From: a virus | IMG/VR virus record: IMGVR_UViG_3300017769_000119 | Coordinates: 1-24,685 of that record | Direction: 5' to 3' (one strand) | Length of the DNA stretch: 24,685 bases | Shown here: piece after piece, positions 6,270 through 13,145 of the stretch | Layout: each line of letters starts with the position of its first letter | How positions within the stretch are numbered: the stretch's first letter is position 1 | Program-made: the position numbers and the translations under genes | Notes under the pieces: model-generated | Database searches by the model: none | What the model was told of the DNA's origin: nothing | The model's input: the letters and a program-made list of their open reading frames with translations, nothing else

Positions 6270-6948
6270 AGACCCAGCATTTCTTTTTTACTCTTCTGAT
6301 TTCCTTACAGGTGTCTCTGACCTTACTATGGAAGAGAGAGGACAATTCATTACTCTGCTTTGTTTACAGCATCAAAAAGGTGCTTTATCAGAAAAACTTA
6401 TGCGATTGCAATGCGGTGGCATTCCCAATGCAGATGTGTTGGCAAAGTTTCGCATAGATGAAAATGGTCTTTACTACAATAAGCGTATAGAGGAAGAAAG
6501 AGAAAAAAGGCAAGCCCATTCCGACAAGCAAAGGCTAAACGCATATAAACGTTGGGATAAAGATAAAAACAAGAATAATAAAACACTATACAATGGCAAT
6601 GCCATGGCAATGCCTTTAGAAAATGAAAATGAAAATGAAATTGTAATTGATAATGTAATTGAAATATATCCGAGCTTCGATGATTTTTGGAATTTGTACG
6701 ACTACAAAAAGAATAAACCTAAATCAACTACAGCTTGGAATAAATTAAAACAAAAAGATAAAGAGGCTATTATGGACTATCTGCCTATTTATATTAGATC
6801 AACTCCTGAAAAAGCATTTAGAAAACACCCAACAACCTTTTTAAACAACAGAGGGTGGGAAGATGAAATCACATTAAAAAATGAAACACAGCAAACAAAT
6901 TACGACAACCTCAGAAGATCAATCACTCCAGCTCTATCAGTCAAGTAA
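6262..6948 (+). CDS. DUF1376/YdaU-like phage replication protein
   Basis: This 228-residue protein has two parts. The N-terminus (about 1-90) has DPAFLFYSSDFLTGVSDLTM and EERGQFITLLCLQHQKGALS, characteristic of DUF1376-type replication initiators with a winged-helix fold. A low-complexity linker follows (about 92-135, NxNENENEI). The C-terminal domain (about 136-205) contains FDDFWNLYDYKKNKP and HPTTFLNNRGWEDE, found at the ends of phage replication proteins. Such proteins bind the origin and help load the host helicase. The DNA encoding the linker is a tandem array and could be the origin, as in the lambda O gene. The ATG lies inside the end of the DnaA-domain gene. Confidence 0.75.
   Translation: MSKDPAFLFYSSDFLTGVSDLTMEERGQFITLLCLQHQKGALSEKLMRLQCGGIPNADVLAKFRIDENGLYYNKRIEEEREKRQAHSDKQRLNAYKRWDKDKNKNNKTLYNGNAMAMPLENENENEIVIDNVIEIYPSFDDFWNLYDYKKNKPKSTTAWNKLKQKDKEAIMDYLPIYIRSTPEKAFRKHPTTFLNNRGWEDEITLKNETQQTNYDNLRRSITPALSVK
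6593..6666 (+). repeat. Tandem repeats inside the replication gene (candidate origin iterons)
   Basis: ATGGCAATGCC is perfectly duplicated at 6593-6603 and 6604-6614. Eight consecutive hexamers follow at 6619-6666: GAAAAT three times, then GAAATT, GTAATT, GATAAT, GTAATT, GAAATA. All fit GWWAWW. The array encodes the linker of the replication protein and is AT-rich, a layout like the lambda origin inside gene O. Origin function is inference; simple low-complexity coding is the alternative. Confidence 0.5.
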
Positions 6949-7369
6949 TATTTTATTTAGCAATAATATTACAACAATTGAGCAGGCTATTAGAGATACT
7001 TCTACACCTAGTCTTGGCAAGTTAAAAGCTAAGAACGAAGAAAGCACCATAGCACTTATAATGAATTGGCTGATGGATTTAAACGATATACTCCAGCCTA
7101 AAGTCAAAATGAGTGAGATACAAATCAAAATCACAGCAAGATCAATCCTGTCGGAATATTACTACCTAAAGATCACAGACATTCAGGTGATATTTCAAAA
7201 CATAATTAACAACGTTGAAAACACTTATCACTCAAACATGATGGAAAAGGTAGTCAATAACTTCAGGGTGTATGCTAACAACAGGATGCAAGTAGCAAAA
7301 CAAACACCTAGACCAGTTCAAGAAATTAATCCAAAAATAATAAACATAAATAAAATCAAGAAATCATGA
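6881..7369 (+). CDS. Replication-associated protein, helicase-loader-partner type (unnamed family)
   Basis: This 162-residue protein overlaps the replication gene by 68 bases in another frame. From about 35 to 120 it shows a helical pattern seen in Bacteroidota mobile-element proteins: TPSLGKLKAKNEESTIALIM, NWLMDLNDILQPKVKMSEIQ, then ARSILSEYYYLKITDIQVIF. I associate this with unnamed proteins found beside phage replication genes (DUF6633-like, from memory). The usual YGxLYxRxDGxxI motif seems degenerate here. The C-terminus is Asn/Ile/Lys-rich. ATG 6881 is kept because the next Met would cut into the conserved block. It overlaps the SSB-like gene by ATGA. Exact role unknown. Confidence 0.6.
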   Translation: MKHSKQITTTSEDQSLQLYQSSNILFSNNITTIEQAIRDTSTPSLGKLKAKNEESTIALIMNWLMDLNDILQPKVKMSEIQIKITARSILSEYYYLKITDIQVIFQNIINNVENTYHSNMMEKVVNNFRVYANNRMQVAKQTPRPVQEINPKIININKIKKS

Positions 7370-7713
7370 TCATAGAAACAAAAGGCACAATTAAGAAAAT
7401 TTACAATAAGCAGTACAGGGGGCAAAACAAGTTTGAGATTGCACCTATCCTTCTAAACGTAGAAAACAAAGACTACTACCTTGAAGCAATAGGTATGTAC
7501 TCAGGTATTCCTAATAAGTTTGAAGAAGGAAATCCTGTTAGATGTAAACTAGAAATCAAATCACAACAAGACAAAAGAGATGCTGATAGATACTGGACAA
7601 ACTTTAACCTAGTAGAGTGTGAGCTAGATATTGAACAGCCTGCTGGGCAACCATTTGAAACAATCCCTGAATCTAAGTCTCTTGATCCCCAAGAGAATGA
7701 CCTTCCATTTTAA
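7366..7713 (+). CDS. SSB-like OB-fold protein with acidic DLPF tail
   Basis: This 115-residue protein is beta-rich over residues 1-90 (ETKGTIKKIY, NKFEIAPILLNV, NPVRCKLEIK, YWTNFNLVEC), consistent with one OB fold. It ends in an acidic linker and PQENDLPF. The D-L-P-F tip is the conserved C-terminal peptide by which bacterial SSB recruits replication and repair partners. The same tail occurs on DUF3127-like SSB relatives in Bacteroidota. It probably coats phage single-stranded DNA and docks host or phage enzymes. It is shorter than host SSB (about 150 or more). The start overlaps the previous stop. Confidence 0.7.
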   Translation: MIIETKGTIKKIYNKQYRGQNKFEIAPILLNVENKDYYLEAIGMYSGIPNKFEEGNPVRCKLEIKSQQDKRDADRYWTNFNLVECELDIEQPAGQPFETIPESKSLDPQENDLPF

Positions 7714-7715
7714 CT

Positions 7716-7735
7716 ATTTAAAACAAAACACAATG
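7716..7735 (+). repeat. Repeated translation leader, copy 2
   Basis: Exact 20-base copy of 4706-4725, again ending at an ATG (7733) a few bases after the upstream stop. It fixes the start of the ParB-like gene at 7733 rather than the upstream in-frame ATG 7631. Confidence 0.55.
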
Positions 7736-8659
7736 AAAGTAAAATTAAAAAACATCAGAAAAAACCCTCACAGAGACTATAATCTAAACCCATTAAATGC
7801 TGAAAAAGTAAATAGACTAAAAGAATCTATTGAAGAAACAGAGTTTTGGGATAATATTCTAGCAAGAAAAAAAGGTGATTTTTATGAATTAGCCTATGGA
7901 CATCATAGAGTCAAAGCATTAGAAGAAATTTTTGACGAAGATTATTTGATTGAAATAATAGTTCGTGATTTAAATGATGATGATATGCTAAAAATTATGA
8001 TTAATGAAAATGACAACTGGTTTGGATCATCAGCAAACAAACACGAAGCCTTAGCAGCAGCTAAAAAGTTACATCCAAAATATACTGATAAAGAGATTGC
8101 TAAATTATTAAATATATCACATTATAATCTTACAGCTTTTAATAATGTAACAAAAGCAATTGACAACGATTATATGGACAAAAACACAATTAATAAAGTT
8201 GATAATTATATAAATCTAGGCACACTTTCAGCTGCTGTAATAAAAAACAAAATAGAAAAAAATGAAATAGAAGAAGTTTACAAAAGGGCGAAGCAATACT
8301 CTTCAAAAAGTTCTTTAAACAAAAAAGATTATGAAAATGCTTTTAAAGACATTCAAAATGAAAAAACTTTTTTAAAAAGAGATAATAAAGTAGAAGAAAA
8401 AAAAGAAGAAATAATTCATCTGCATCAAGCAATTTCAAAAACCTCACAATTAGTCTTTAGTGCTAAAGTAGAAGTTCAAAAGATTATCGGTTTTAAAAAC
8501 CTCTTAAATAGTAATAAAGACCTTTTTAGGGCTATGAGGTTAGTTAGTGAAATTAAAGATTTTATAAAAATATCACAACCAATATTGGAACAATCAACAG
8601 ACACAGAAAACAAAACAATTGATTTAGAATCTAAAAAATTTAAAAACATTTTATCATGA
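7733..8659 (+). CDS. ParB-like nuclease/DNA-binding domain protein, early region
   Basis: This 308-residue protein has an N-terminal ParB/Spo0J-type domain. It starts MKVKLKNIRKNPHRDYN and has the C-motif relative LAYGHHRVKALEE (about 59-71; classic ParB has GHRR). A helix-turn-helix region follows (KYTDKEIAKLLNISHYNLTA, about 120-139). The remaining 160 residues are Lys/Glu-rich and helical, with KDFIKISQPIL near the end. Such proteins act in partitioning, as CTP-switch clamps, or as regulators of DNA modification in phages. There is no ParA partner in the window, so simple partitioning is doubtful. Start chosen at the repeated leader. It ends in an ATGA overlap with the next gene. Confidence 0.75.
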   Translation: MKVKLKNIRKNPHRDYNLNPLNAEKVNRLKESIEETEFWDNILARKKGDFYELAYGHHRVKALEEIFDEDYLIEIIVRDLNDDDMLKIMINENDNWFGSSANKHEALAAAKKLHPKYTDKEIAKLLNISHYNLTAFNNVTKAIDNDYMDKNTINKVDNYINLGTLSAAVIKNKIEKNEIEEVYKRAKQYSSKSSLNKKDYENAFKDIQNEKTFLKRDNKVEEKKEEIIHLHQAISKTSQLVFSAKVEVQKIIGFKNLLNSNKDLFRAMRLVSEIKDFIKISQPILEQSTDTENKTIDLESKKFKNILS

Positions 8660-9147
8660 AAAACGGAAAAAGTATATCAACACCAGCATCTATTGCTCAA
8701 TATATGACAAGAGATGAAGACAAGCTTTACACATCTAAAGAGTTAAAACATTATGCTACTGCATTACTTGTCAGCCCTAAAGCAAAATCAGCTTATGAGG
8801 TTCATTATCAAAAGGTAAGTAAAACATTTAGCACTAAAATAAACACAGTAAAAAAGATTTTAATTAGTGCTTATGGAAAAGAATTAATTAAAATATATAA
8901 GCCAAAAAAAGATGGGGATGGTTGTATTAACATAATAAAATATTATAAAATACATACTGGCTCAAAAGATGATCAGATTTTATTTAATGAAATGATAGAA
9001 CATAACACAGATATGAGCAGCAGGCGTTTAAATAATATATCTATTGATGCAAAAAGAGGTAATAGCTTTTTTTCTAGTCTTTTAGAAAAAATATGTAGAG
9101 ACTTTAATCGACTTGGAAATGGTTTAAATAACGAAAATGCAGCATAG
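8656..9147 (+). CDS. Hypothetical protein coupled to the ParB-like gene
   Basis: This 163-residue protein is joined to the ParB-like gene by an ATGA overlap and is the last gene before a strong terminator. It begins with KSISTPASIAQYMTRDEDKL and is basic through the middle (YKPKKDGDG). It has predicted short helices, one of them (TFSTKINTVKKILISAYGK) like a DNA-binding helix pair. No catalytic motif or membrane segment is seen. The coupling suggests it works with the ParB-like protein. I do not recognise the family. Confidence 0.6.
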   Translation: MKNGKSISTPASIAQYMTRDEDKLYTSKELKHYATALLVSPKAKSAYEVHYQKVSKTFSTKINTVKKILISAYGKELIKIYKPKKDGDGCINIIKYYKIHTGSKDDQILFNEMIEHNTDMSSRRLNNISIDAKRGNSFFSSLLEKICRDFNRLGNGLNNENAA

Positions 9148-9197
9148 CCTGATCCACTTACGGATTATTTTTTCATTTGTTTAATTAGTTTGGTTTG

Positions 9198-9222
9198 CCC
9201 CCCTTCATTGGGGGGTTTTTTT
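9198..9222 (+). terminator. Intrinsic terminator ending the early operon
   Basis: CCCCCC (9198-9203), loop TTCATT and GGGGGG (9210-9215) are followed by seven T. This is a strong rho-independent terminator 50 bases after the last early gene. It separates the early operon from the NinG/sigma/terminase operon, so the latter needs its own promoter or antitermination. Confidence 0.9.
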
Positions 9223-9247
9223 GTTGATATAATTTAAAAATTTGGTA

Positions 9248-9278
9248 TTGTGAGTATAAAAATAAATTTATAAACTTG
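9248..9278 (+). promoter_or_regulatory. Candidate middle promoter before the NinG gene
   Basis: TTG (9248-9250) is followed after 20 bases by TAAACTTG (9271-9278), one mismatch from the Bacteroidota -7 consensus TAnnTTTG. The spacing is within the 17-23 bases usual for flavobacteria. It lies between the terminator at 9222 and the NinG start at 9304, where a promoter is required. Transcription would start near 9285. Confidence 0.5.
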
Positions 9279-9303
9279 AGTTGTCTAGTTAGCCATTTTA
9301 TGT

Positions 9304-9711
9304 ATGGCTACAAAAAACAAATATTTAGATAAAACACTATCCCAGCTCAAGGCGATAGCAGTTACTCATTTCCATAAATACATCAGAAACAGAGACAGAG
9401 GGAAACCATGTATCTCCTGTGGCCGACACACCACACTTCAAGCTGGACATTATTACTCAGCAGGACAGCATCCTTCTGTAAGATTTGATGAGGATAATGT
9501 GTTCGGCCAATGCCTATCCTGCAACTACTACAAACATGGCAACCTTATAAACTACAGCCATAACCTTCTAGATAGAATCGGTCAACAAAGGTTTCAGAAC
9601 CTAAAGCTGAAGATTGATCTTTCTAAGCGGTCAAGATTCAAATGGGATAAGTTCTACCTGATTGAGATTATAGAGAAATATAAAGCCCTTAACAAAAAAC
9701 CTAATGGATAA
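9304..9711 (+). CDS. ninG: NinG/Rap-like recombination nuclease
   Basis: This 135-residue protein matches the NinG (Rap) family of lambdoid and Bacteroidota phages, HNH/endonuclease VII-like enzymes that cut branched DNA during phage recombination. Visible features are CISCGR (Cys36, Cys39), QAGHYYSAGQHPSVRFDEDN (His49 and the family core) and GQCLSCNYYKHGN (Cys70, Cys73), giving a zinc site and the catalytic His region. It has about normal core length, without the long N-terminal extension of lambda NinG (about 200). It is the first gene after the terminator and overlaps the sigma-like gene by 8 bases. ATG 9304 is in frame; an ATG at 9300 is out of frame. Confidence 0.88.
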   Translation: MATKNKYLDKTLSQLKAIAVTHFHKYIRNRDRGKPCISCGRHTTLQAGHYYSAGQHPSVRFDEDNVFGQCLSCNYYKHGNLINYSHNLLDRIGQQRFQNLKLKIDLSKRSRFKWDKFYLIEIIEKYKALNKKPNG

Positions 9712-10273
9712 AAATAAAGCCATGAAGCTTATCTATGATCAATACGAAAAGATCAAAGAAAAGGTCTATGACATTGAGGTGAAATACTTTCACAAAAAAG
9801 GGATTTACCATGAGGATATTACTCATGACATGTTTTTAAAAATATACTCAGAGCTAGAAAAAATAGAAAACAGACCTGATCAAATTTTGAAATTTATAGA
9901 CCGAATCATTAATGGTCAGTTGTCTTATATATATATAACCGCCAAGAATATGTATCTCAACTTTTTAAGGAGAGAAAATAAATATGTGGCTTTTGATTAT
10001 CAAAAATTAACCAAAAGAGAAAAGGAAAGGCTAATTGAAATGCCTGAAAAATATCAAGAGTTTGATGATAACATACAGAAAAAAGTTGATGACTATGTAA
10101 AGACTTTTTACTGGTTTGACCAGAAGCTATTTGATCTGTATCGGTACGAGTTCAAAATGCACAAAACAGAAATGAGTAAGAAAACTAAACTATCCTACTC
10201 CACGATTTATAGAACTGTGAAGCGGTGCAAGGTTAAAATAAAAGACAAATTAAAAGGGGACTACTATGAGTAA
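9704..10273 (+). CDS. Sigma-70-like factor (phage late regulator candidate)
   Basis: This 189-residue protein has the layout of a small (ECF-like) sigma factor. The region 2-like part has YHEDITHDMFLKIYSELEKI (about 35-54) and a region 2.4-like helix with YITAKNMYLNFLRRENKYV. After an acidic linker (KYQEFDDNIQ), a C-terminal region 4-like helix-turn-helix follows: FDLYRYEFKMHKTEMSKKTK, LSYSTIYRTVKRCKVKIKDKL (about 145-184, split). Such proteins redirect host RNA polymerase. Here the likely targets are the two identical elements upstream of structural genes (13097 and 23981). Region 2 is divergent, so a HTH regulator is the alternative. It overlaps both neighbours by 8 bases. Confidence 0.7.
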   Translation: MDKNKAMKLIYDQYEKIKEKVYDIEVKYFHKKGIYHEDITHDMFLKIYSELEKIENRPDQILKFIDRIINGQLSYIYITAKNMYLNFLRRENKYVAFDYQKLTKREKERLIEMPEKYQEFDDNIQKKVDDYVKTFYWFDQKLFDLYRYEFKMHKTEMSKKTKLSYSTIYRTVKRCKVKIKDKLKGDYYE

Positions 10274-10640
10274 AAGCAAAGGTCTTGGAGATACTGTAAA
10301 AAAAGCAGCTCGCTATCTAGGGCTAGACAGACTTGCTAAAGAATACGAAAAAGCAACAGGAAACGATTGCGGCTGTGCTGACAGACAGGCTACTCTAAAC
10401 AGGTGGTTTGGATATAAGGGCACGTTTAGTCAATGGGAGTATGAATATCTAGACAGCTTTTTTCAAAGTTACACAGGCGGCAATCTTGAAAGTTTTGACC
10501 AGAGAGATATGCTGCTGCAAATATCAAACAGGATTTTTAATAGAAACGAGCCTCCTACTAGCTGCTCTTCCTGTCTAAAAAGCATGATCAATAGTTTAAA
10601 AACAGAATTTGATAAGTATGAAACGACTGGAAAAGATTAG
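10266..10640 (+). CDS. Hypothetical Cys-rich phage protein
   Basis: This 124-residue protein starts GLGDTVKKAARYLGLDRLAKEY, then NDCGCADRQATLNRWFGYKG (Cys35, Cys37), and near the end has SCSSCLKSMINSLKTEFDKY. The two cysteine pairs could share a metal. The same arrangement occurs in unnamed proteins just upstream of terminase genes in flavobacterial phages, as I recall. A structural, DNA-binding or assembly role is possible but not shown. It overlaps the sigma-like gene by 8 bases and the next gene by about 20 bases. Confidence 0.65.
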   Translation: MSKSKGLGDTVKKAARYLGLDRLAKEYEKATGNDCGCADRQATLNRWFGYKGTFSQWEYEYLDSFFQSYTGGNLESFDQRDMLLQISNRIFNRNEPPTSCSSCLKSMINSLKTEFDKYETTGKD

Positions 10641-11055
10641 AAATGTCAGAACGCATCCTGACAACCCTCGGCTGATTAAAGACATCAAGTTCGAAAAGCT
10701 GGTGCAATCTTTAAGGGACTTTCCTGAGATGCTTGAGAAGAGGCCTATCGTAGTAAATCAAGACTTGGTTTGCCTAGGTGGGAACATGAGACTGAAGGCA
10801 GCAAGAGAAGCAGGACTGAAAGAGATATGGATTGATGTAGCTGACTGGTCAGAGGAAAAACAAAGAGAGTTTATTATCAAAGACAACTCAGGCTTTGGAG
10901 AATGGGATTGGGATATACTAGCAAACGAGTGGAATCCTGAAGATTTAAATGACTGGGGGCTTGACCTACCTCCTATGTTTGAGGAAGAAGAAAAAGAAAA
11001 GAAAGAAAAACAAATATGTGATGTCTGTGGAAAACAACTATCGGCCTCTGCCTAA
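10618..11055 (+). CDS. ParB/Srx-domain protein (ParB nuclease-like, modification type)
   Basis: This 145-residue protein carries the compact ParB/sulfiredoxin-like domain common in Bacteroidota phages: NPRLIKDIKFEKLVQSLRDF, RPIVVNQDLVCLGGNMRLKA, then EKQREFIIKDNSGFGEWDWD. The GGNMRLKA loop replaces the GHRR motif of partition ParB. In many phages this domain is fused or adjacent to a DNA methyltransferase. Here there is none, but a SET-domain protein methyltransferase gene overlaps its end. The C-terminus is an acidic/basic run followed by CDVCGK, a half zinc ribbon. I prefer ATG 10618 to TTG 10609. It is the second ParB-like protein in the window. Confidence 0.78.
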   Translation: MKRLEKIRNVRTHPDNPRLIKDIKFEKLVQSLRDFPEMLEKRPIVVNQDLVCLGGNMRLKAAREAGLKEIWIDVADWSEEKQREFIIKDNSGFGEWDWDILANEWNPEDLNDWGLDLPPMFEEEEKEKKEKQICDVCGKQLSASA

Positions 11056-11302
11056 ATTTTTGACAATTAGTAAAAGCCAAATTCATGGCCTAGGATTATT
11101 CTCTACATCAGAGATACAGGCAGGAGTATGTTTAGGCATTAGCCACATAATAAAAACTAAGTGCTTTAGAACACCACTAGGAGGGTTTATAAATCACAGC
11201 GACCAGCCGAATTGTTTCATCATAGAAAAAAAAGACAAGAGATACTTGTACACAATACGGAAAATAAAAAAAGAAGAATTAACAGTTTATTACAGATTTT
11301 AA
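11021..11302 (+). CDS. Minimal SET-domain protein (putative lysine methyltransferase)
   Basis: This 93-residue protein shows the SET signatures in order: the N-terminal SAM-site motif IHGLGLFS (21-28), FINHSDQPNC (56-65; canonical NHSxxPNC), and the C-terminal EELTVYY (85-91; canonical ELxxxY). These bind S-adenosylmethionine and the substrate lysine channel. SET domains usually run about 120-140 residues, so the insert is almost absent. Start ATG 11021 is chosen because the conserved RPLPKFLTI lead-in begins a few residues later; the upstream open frame is the ParB tail read out of frame. It overlaps the ParB/Srx gene by 35 bases. Substrate unknown. Confidence 0.82.
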   Translation: MSVENNYRPLPKFLTISKSQIHGLGLFSTSEIQAGVCLGISHIIKTKCFRTPLGGFINHSDQPNCFIIEKKDKRYLYTIRKIKKEELTVYYRF

Positions 11303-11306
11303 AATT

Positions 11307-11441
11307 ATGAGAGATTGGGAAATTACAGCAAGCTTATACCTAGGAATCCTATTTGGCTTTAGAACATACGATCATCACGATTGTACAGACTATGCCTTAT
11401 ACATTCCTTTTTTAAATATTACTTACACACGATACAAATGA
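11307..11441 (+). CDS. Small hypothetical protein, 44 residues
   Basis: ATG 11307 follows the SET stop by four bases, and TGA 11439-11441 overlaps the next start (ATGA). The protein starts MRDWEITASLYLGILFGFRT and ends YALYIPFLNITYTRYK. It is aromatic and partly hydrophobic, but has no clear transmembrane helix of full length. I recall similar mini-proteins with a YIPF motif before terminase genes in marine phages. Tight packing between coupled genes supports translation. Function unknown. Confidence 0.6.
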   Translation: MRDWEITASLYLGILFGFRTYDHHDCTDYALYIPFLNITYTRYK

Positions 11442-11608
11442 TAAATGCAAAAAGACAGATCACTACTGAGACTATGATCGACTACTATTTAGATGTTTAT
11501 GAGAGAACTTTAAAACCCTCTCATCAGAATTATGCAATAGCGATGATTCAATACCATTTGAAGATGGCCGATTATCCGCATTGGGAGGTGTTTGGAACTT
11601 TGGAATAA
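11438..11608 (+). CDS. Small hypothetical protein, 56 residues
   Basis: It starts at ATG 11438, overlapping the previous stop. The longer upstream frame from 11381 runs through the 44-residue gene and is unlikely. The protein is helical: MINAKRQITTETMIDYYLDV then YERTLKPSHQNYAIAMIQYH. It has no recognised motif. It lies just ahead of the small terminase gene; the stop falls in the first copy of the TAATGAGAAAA repeat. It may assist packaging, but nothing proves it. Confidence 0.55.
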   Translation: MINAKRQITTETMIDYYLDVYERTLKPSHQNYAIAMIQYHLKMADYPHWEVFGTLE

Positions 11609-11627
11609 TGAGAAAATAATGAGAAAA
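11606..11627 (+). repeat. 11-base tandem repeat at the small-terminase start
   Basis: TAATGAGAAAA is perfectly duplicated at 11606-11616 and 11617-11627. The first copy contains the stop of the upstream gene, and the second ends at the terminase ATG (11627). Each copy offers an ATG. The first of these opens only ATG-AGA-AAA-TAA, so ribosomes may re-initiate here. A terminase recognition site is a weaker possibility. Confidence 0.5.
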
Positions 11628-11989
11628 TGGCTCGAGAAGATAATTTAAAACCCTTTAAGAAAGGTCATAAGATGGCAACAGGCAGACCAAAGGGATCACC
11701 TAACAGATCAACAGTAGCCAAGAAGTGGTTAGCTGCCATGACTAAAGGTATTAACCCTGAGACTGGAGAGGAAGAAAAAATGACATTGGAAGAAAGGATG
11801 ACACTTGCTCAAATATCAAAAGCGATAACAAGCAAAGACACACCAGCTTACAATGCTATCATGAACTCTGCCTTCGGTATGGCCAAAGAAACGATTGACC
11901 TGCATCAGATAGCAGAGCAACCCTTATTTGAAGATGTTCAAAAAGACAACAGCGATACAGAAGATTCAGAGGCTGACCAAGAGGAATAG
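11627..11989 (+). CDS. Probable small terminase subunit
   Basis: This 120-residue protein begins with a basic segment KPFKKGHKMATGRPKGSPNR (about 8-27). The GRPKGSPN stretch is AT-hook-like and typical of the N-terminus of phage small terminase-type proteins (DUF5681-like). A helical middle follows (TLEERMTLAQISKAITSKDT) and an acidic tail (EDSEADQEE). It sits directly before the large subunit and overlaps it by about 60 bases. Small subunits recognise the packaging site and recruit the motor. No classical HTH is obvious, so assignment rests on position and the basic N-terminus. Confidence 0.65.
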   Translation: MAREDNLKPFKKGHKMATGRPKGSPNRSTVAKKWLAAMTKGINPETGEEEKMTLEERMTLAQISKAITSKDTPAYNAIMNSAFGMAKETIDLHQIAEQPLFEDVQKDNSDTEDSEADQEE

Positions 11990-13088
11990 AATTATACAGG
12001 GAGGGACTTCGGCTTCTAAAACTTTTGGAATCCTAGCCTACCTTATAGACTACCTAATTAAAAACCCTTACATGGAATGCTCTGTCGTAGCGCAGACCTA
12101 CCCACATTTAAAAAGAGGTAGCCTTCGTGATTTTAAGAAGATCATGCAAATGACAGGCAGGTGGTTTCCTAATCGCTACAATAAATCTTCTTCTACATAC
12201 GAGTTTTTAAACGGATCAAAAATAGAGTTCTTCAGCGTTGACAATGAATCACGCATTAGGGGGGCACGCCGATCTATTCTGTTTATGAACGAGGCCAATA
12301 CCATTGGAAACTATGACACCTTTTTACAGCTATCTGTAAGGACAAGTCATTTCTGTTTCTTAGACTTTAACCCTACCCATGAATTTTGGGCGCACACAGA
12401 GCTTAAAAATGATCCAGATAGTGAATGGCTAGTCTTGAACTGGAAAGACAACGAGGCAGCCCCTGAAGCTGCTGTAAAGGAAATATTAAAAGCTAAAGAG
12501 AAAGCAGATAAAGGGAATGGTTTTTGGCAGAACTGGTTTTCAGTTTATGGTCTTGGGACTGTAGGGAAACTTTCTGGGGCAATATTTCAAAACTGGGAGA
12601 TAGGCGAGTTTCAAGAAGTATCTAAATCTGTGTTTGGTCAAGATTACGGAATGAACGATCCATCTACCCTTATAAAAACTTCGATCGATAAAGACAAAAA
12701 GATCATCTACGCCAAAGAGTGCTTTTACAAACAGAACCTAGTAACCTCTCAGATAGCACAGCTCAACAAAACATTTGCAGGGAATAATTTAATCATAGGA
12801 GACTCAGCAGAGCCAAGACTTATTCTAGAGCTGTCAAAAACATCAAACATAAAACCCTCGATCAAAGGACAGGGATCAGTAAACTTTGGAATCAGCATGA
12901 TGCAGGACTATGACATTGTAATTGATCCTCAAAGTGAAAACCTAATCAACGAACTTAAAAACTATGTATGGCTAGAGAAGAAAAGTCAGACACCAATAGA
13001 TGACTTTAACCATTGCATCGATGCCATGAGGTACGCTGTAGCCTATCAACTCTCCAATCCTTTTGCTGGAGAATATCACATTATTTAA
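11928..13088 (+). CDS. terL: Terminase large subunit (packaging ATPase and nuclease)
   Basis: This 386-residue motor protein pumps DNA into proheads and cuts concatemers. The ATPase domain has Walker A QGGTSASKT (24-32), Walker B ILFMNEAN (117-124, catalytic Glu122) and the coupling motif FLDFNPT (144-150). The RNase H-like nuclease has Asp239 (FGQDYG), Asp292 (IIGDSAEPR) and a late acidic motif DDFNHCIDAMRYA (358-370). It belongs to the Terminase_3/Terminase_6C type common in Bacteroidota phages. ATG 11928 gives the usual short lead-in; ATG 11934 is possible. A promoter-like repeat follows directly after the gene. Confidence 0.95.
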   Translation: MKMFKKTTAIQKIQRLTKRNRIIQGGTSASKTFGILAYLIDYLIKNPYMECSVVAQTYPHLKRGSLRDFKKIMQMTGRWFPNRYNKSSSTYEFLNGSKIEFFSVDNESRIRGARRSILFMNEANTIGNYDTFLQLSVRTSHFCFLDFNPTHEFWAHTELKNDPDSEWLVLNWKDNEAAPEAAVKEILKAKEKADKGNGFWQNWFSVYGLGTVGKLSGAIFQNWEIGEFQEVSKSVFGQDYGMNDPSTLIKTSIDKDKKIIYAKECFYKQNLVTSQIAQLNKTFAGNNLIIGDSAEPRLILELSKTSNIKPSIKGQGSVNFGISMMQDYDIVIDPQSENLINELKNYVWLEKKSQTPIDDFNHCIDAMRYAVAYQLSNPFAGEYHII

Positions 13089-13096
13089 AATTCTTA

Positions 13097-13135
13097 GACC
13101 GAATACACCCTTTTCAATTGTTTATATAATATAAC
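13097..13135 (+). promoter_or_regulatory. Late promoter candidate, copy 1 of a 39-base element
   Basis: GACCGAAT (13097-13104), ten variable bases, then CAATTGTTTATATAATATAA plus C (13115-13135). The same blocks, with identical 18-base offset, recur at 23981-24019, each time just before a structural gene (here 10 bases before ATG 13146). TATAAT at 13125-13130 is not the Bacteroidota -7 box. The element may be read by the phage sigma-like factor encoded at 9704. Confidence 0.7.
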
Positions 13136-13145
13136 GCAATGCCAA

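Noticed and set aside
7631-7732. Longer start for the ParB-like gene
   Set aside because: The added residues are the SSB-like tail out of frame, and the repeated leader points to ATG 7733.
9148-9303. A hidden small gene or small RNA between terminator and NinG
   Set aside because: No open frame of useful length; the content is explained by a terminator and a promoter.
10949-11020. Upstream extension of the SET-domain gene
   Set aside because: The extension is the ParB/Srx tail read out of frame (Lys run). The SET match starts after ATG 11021.
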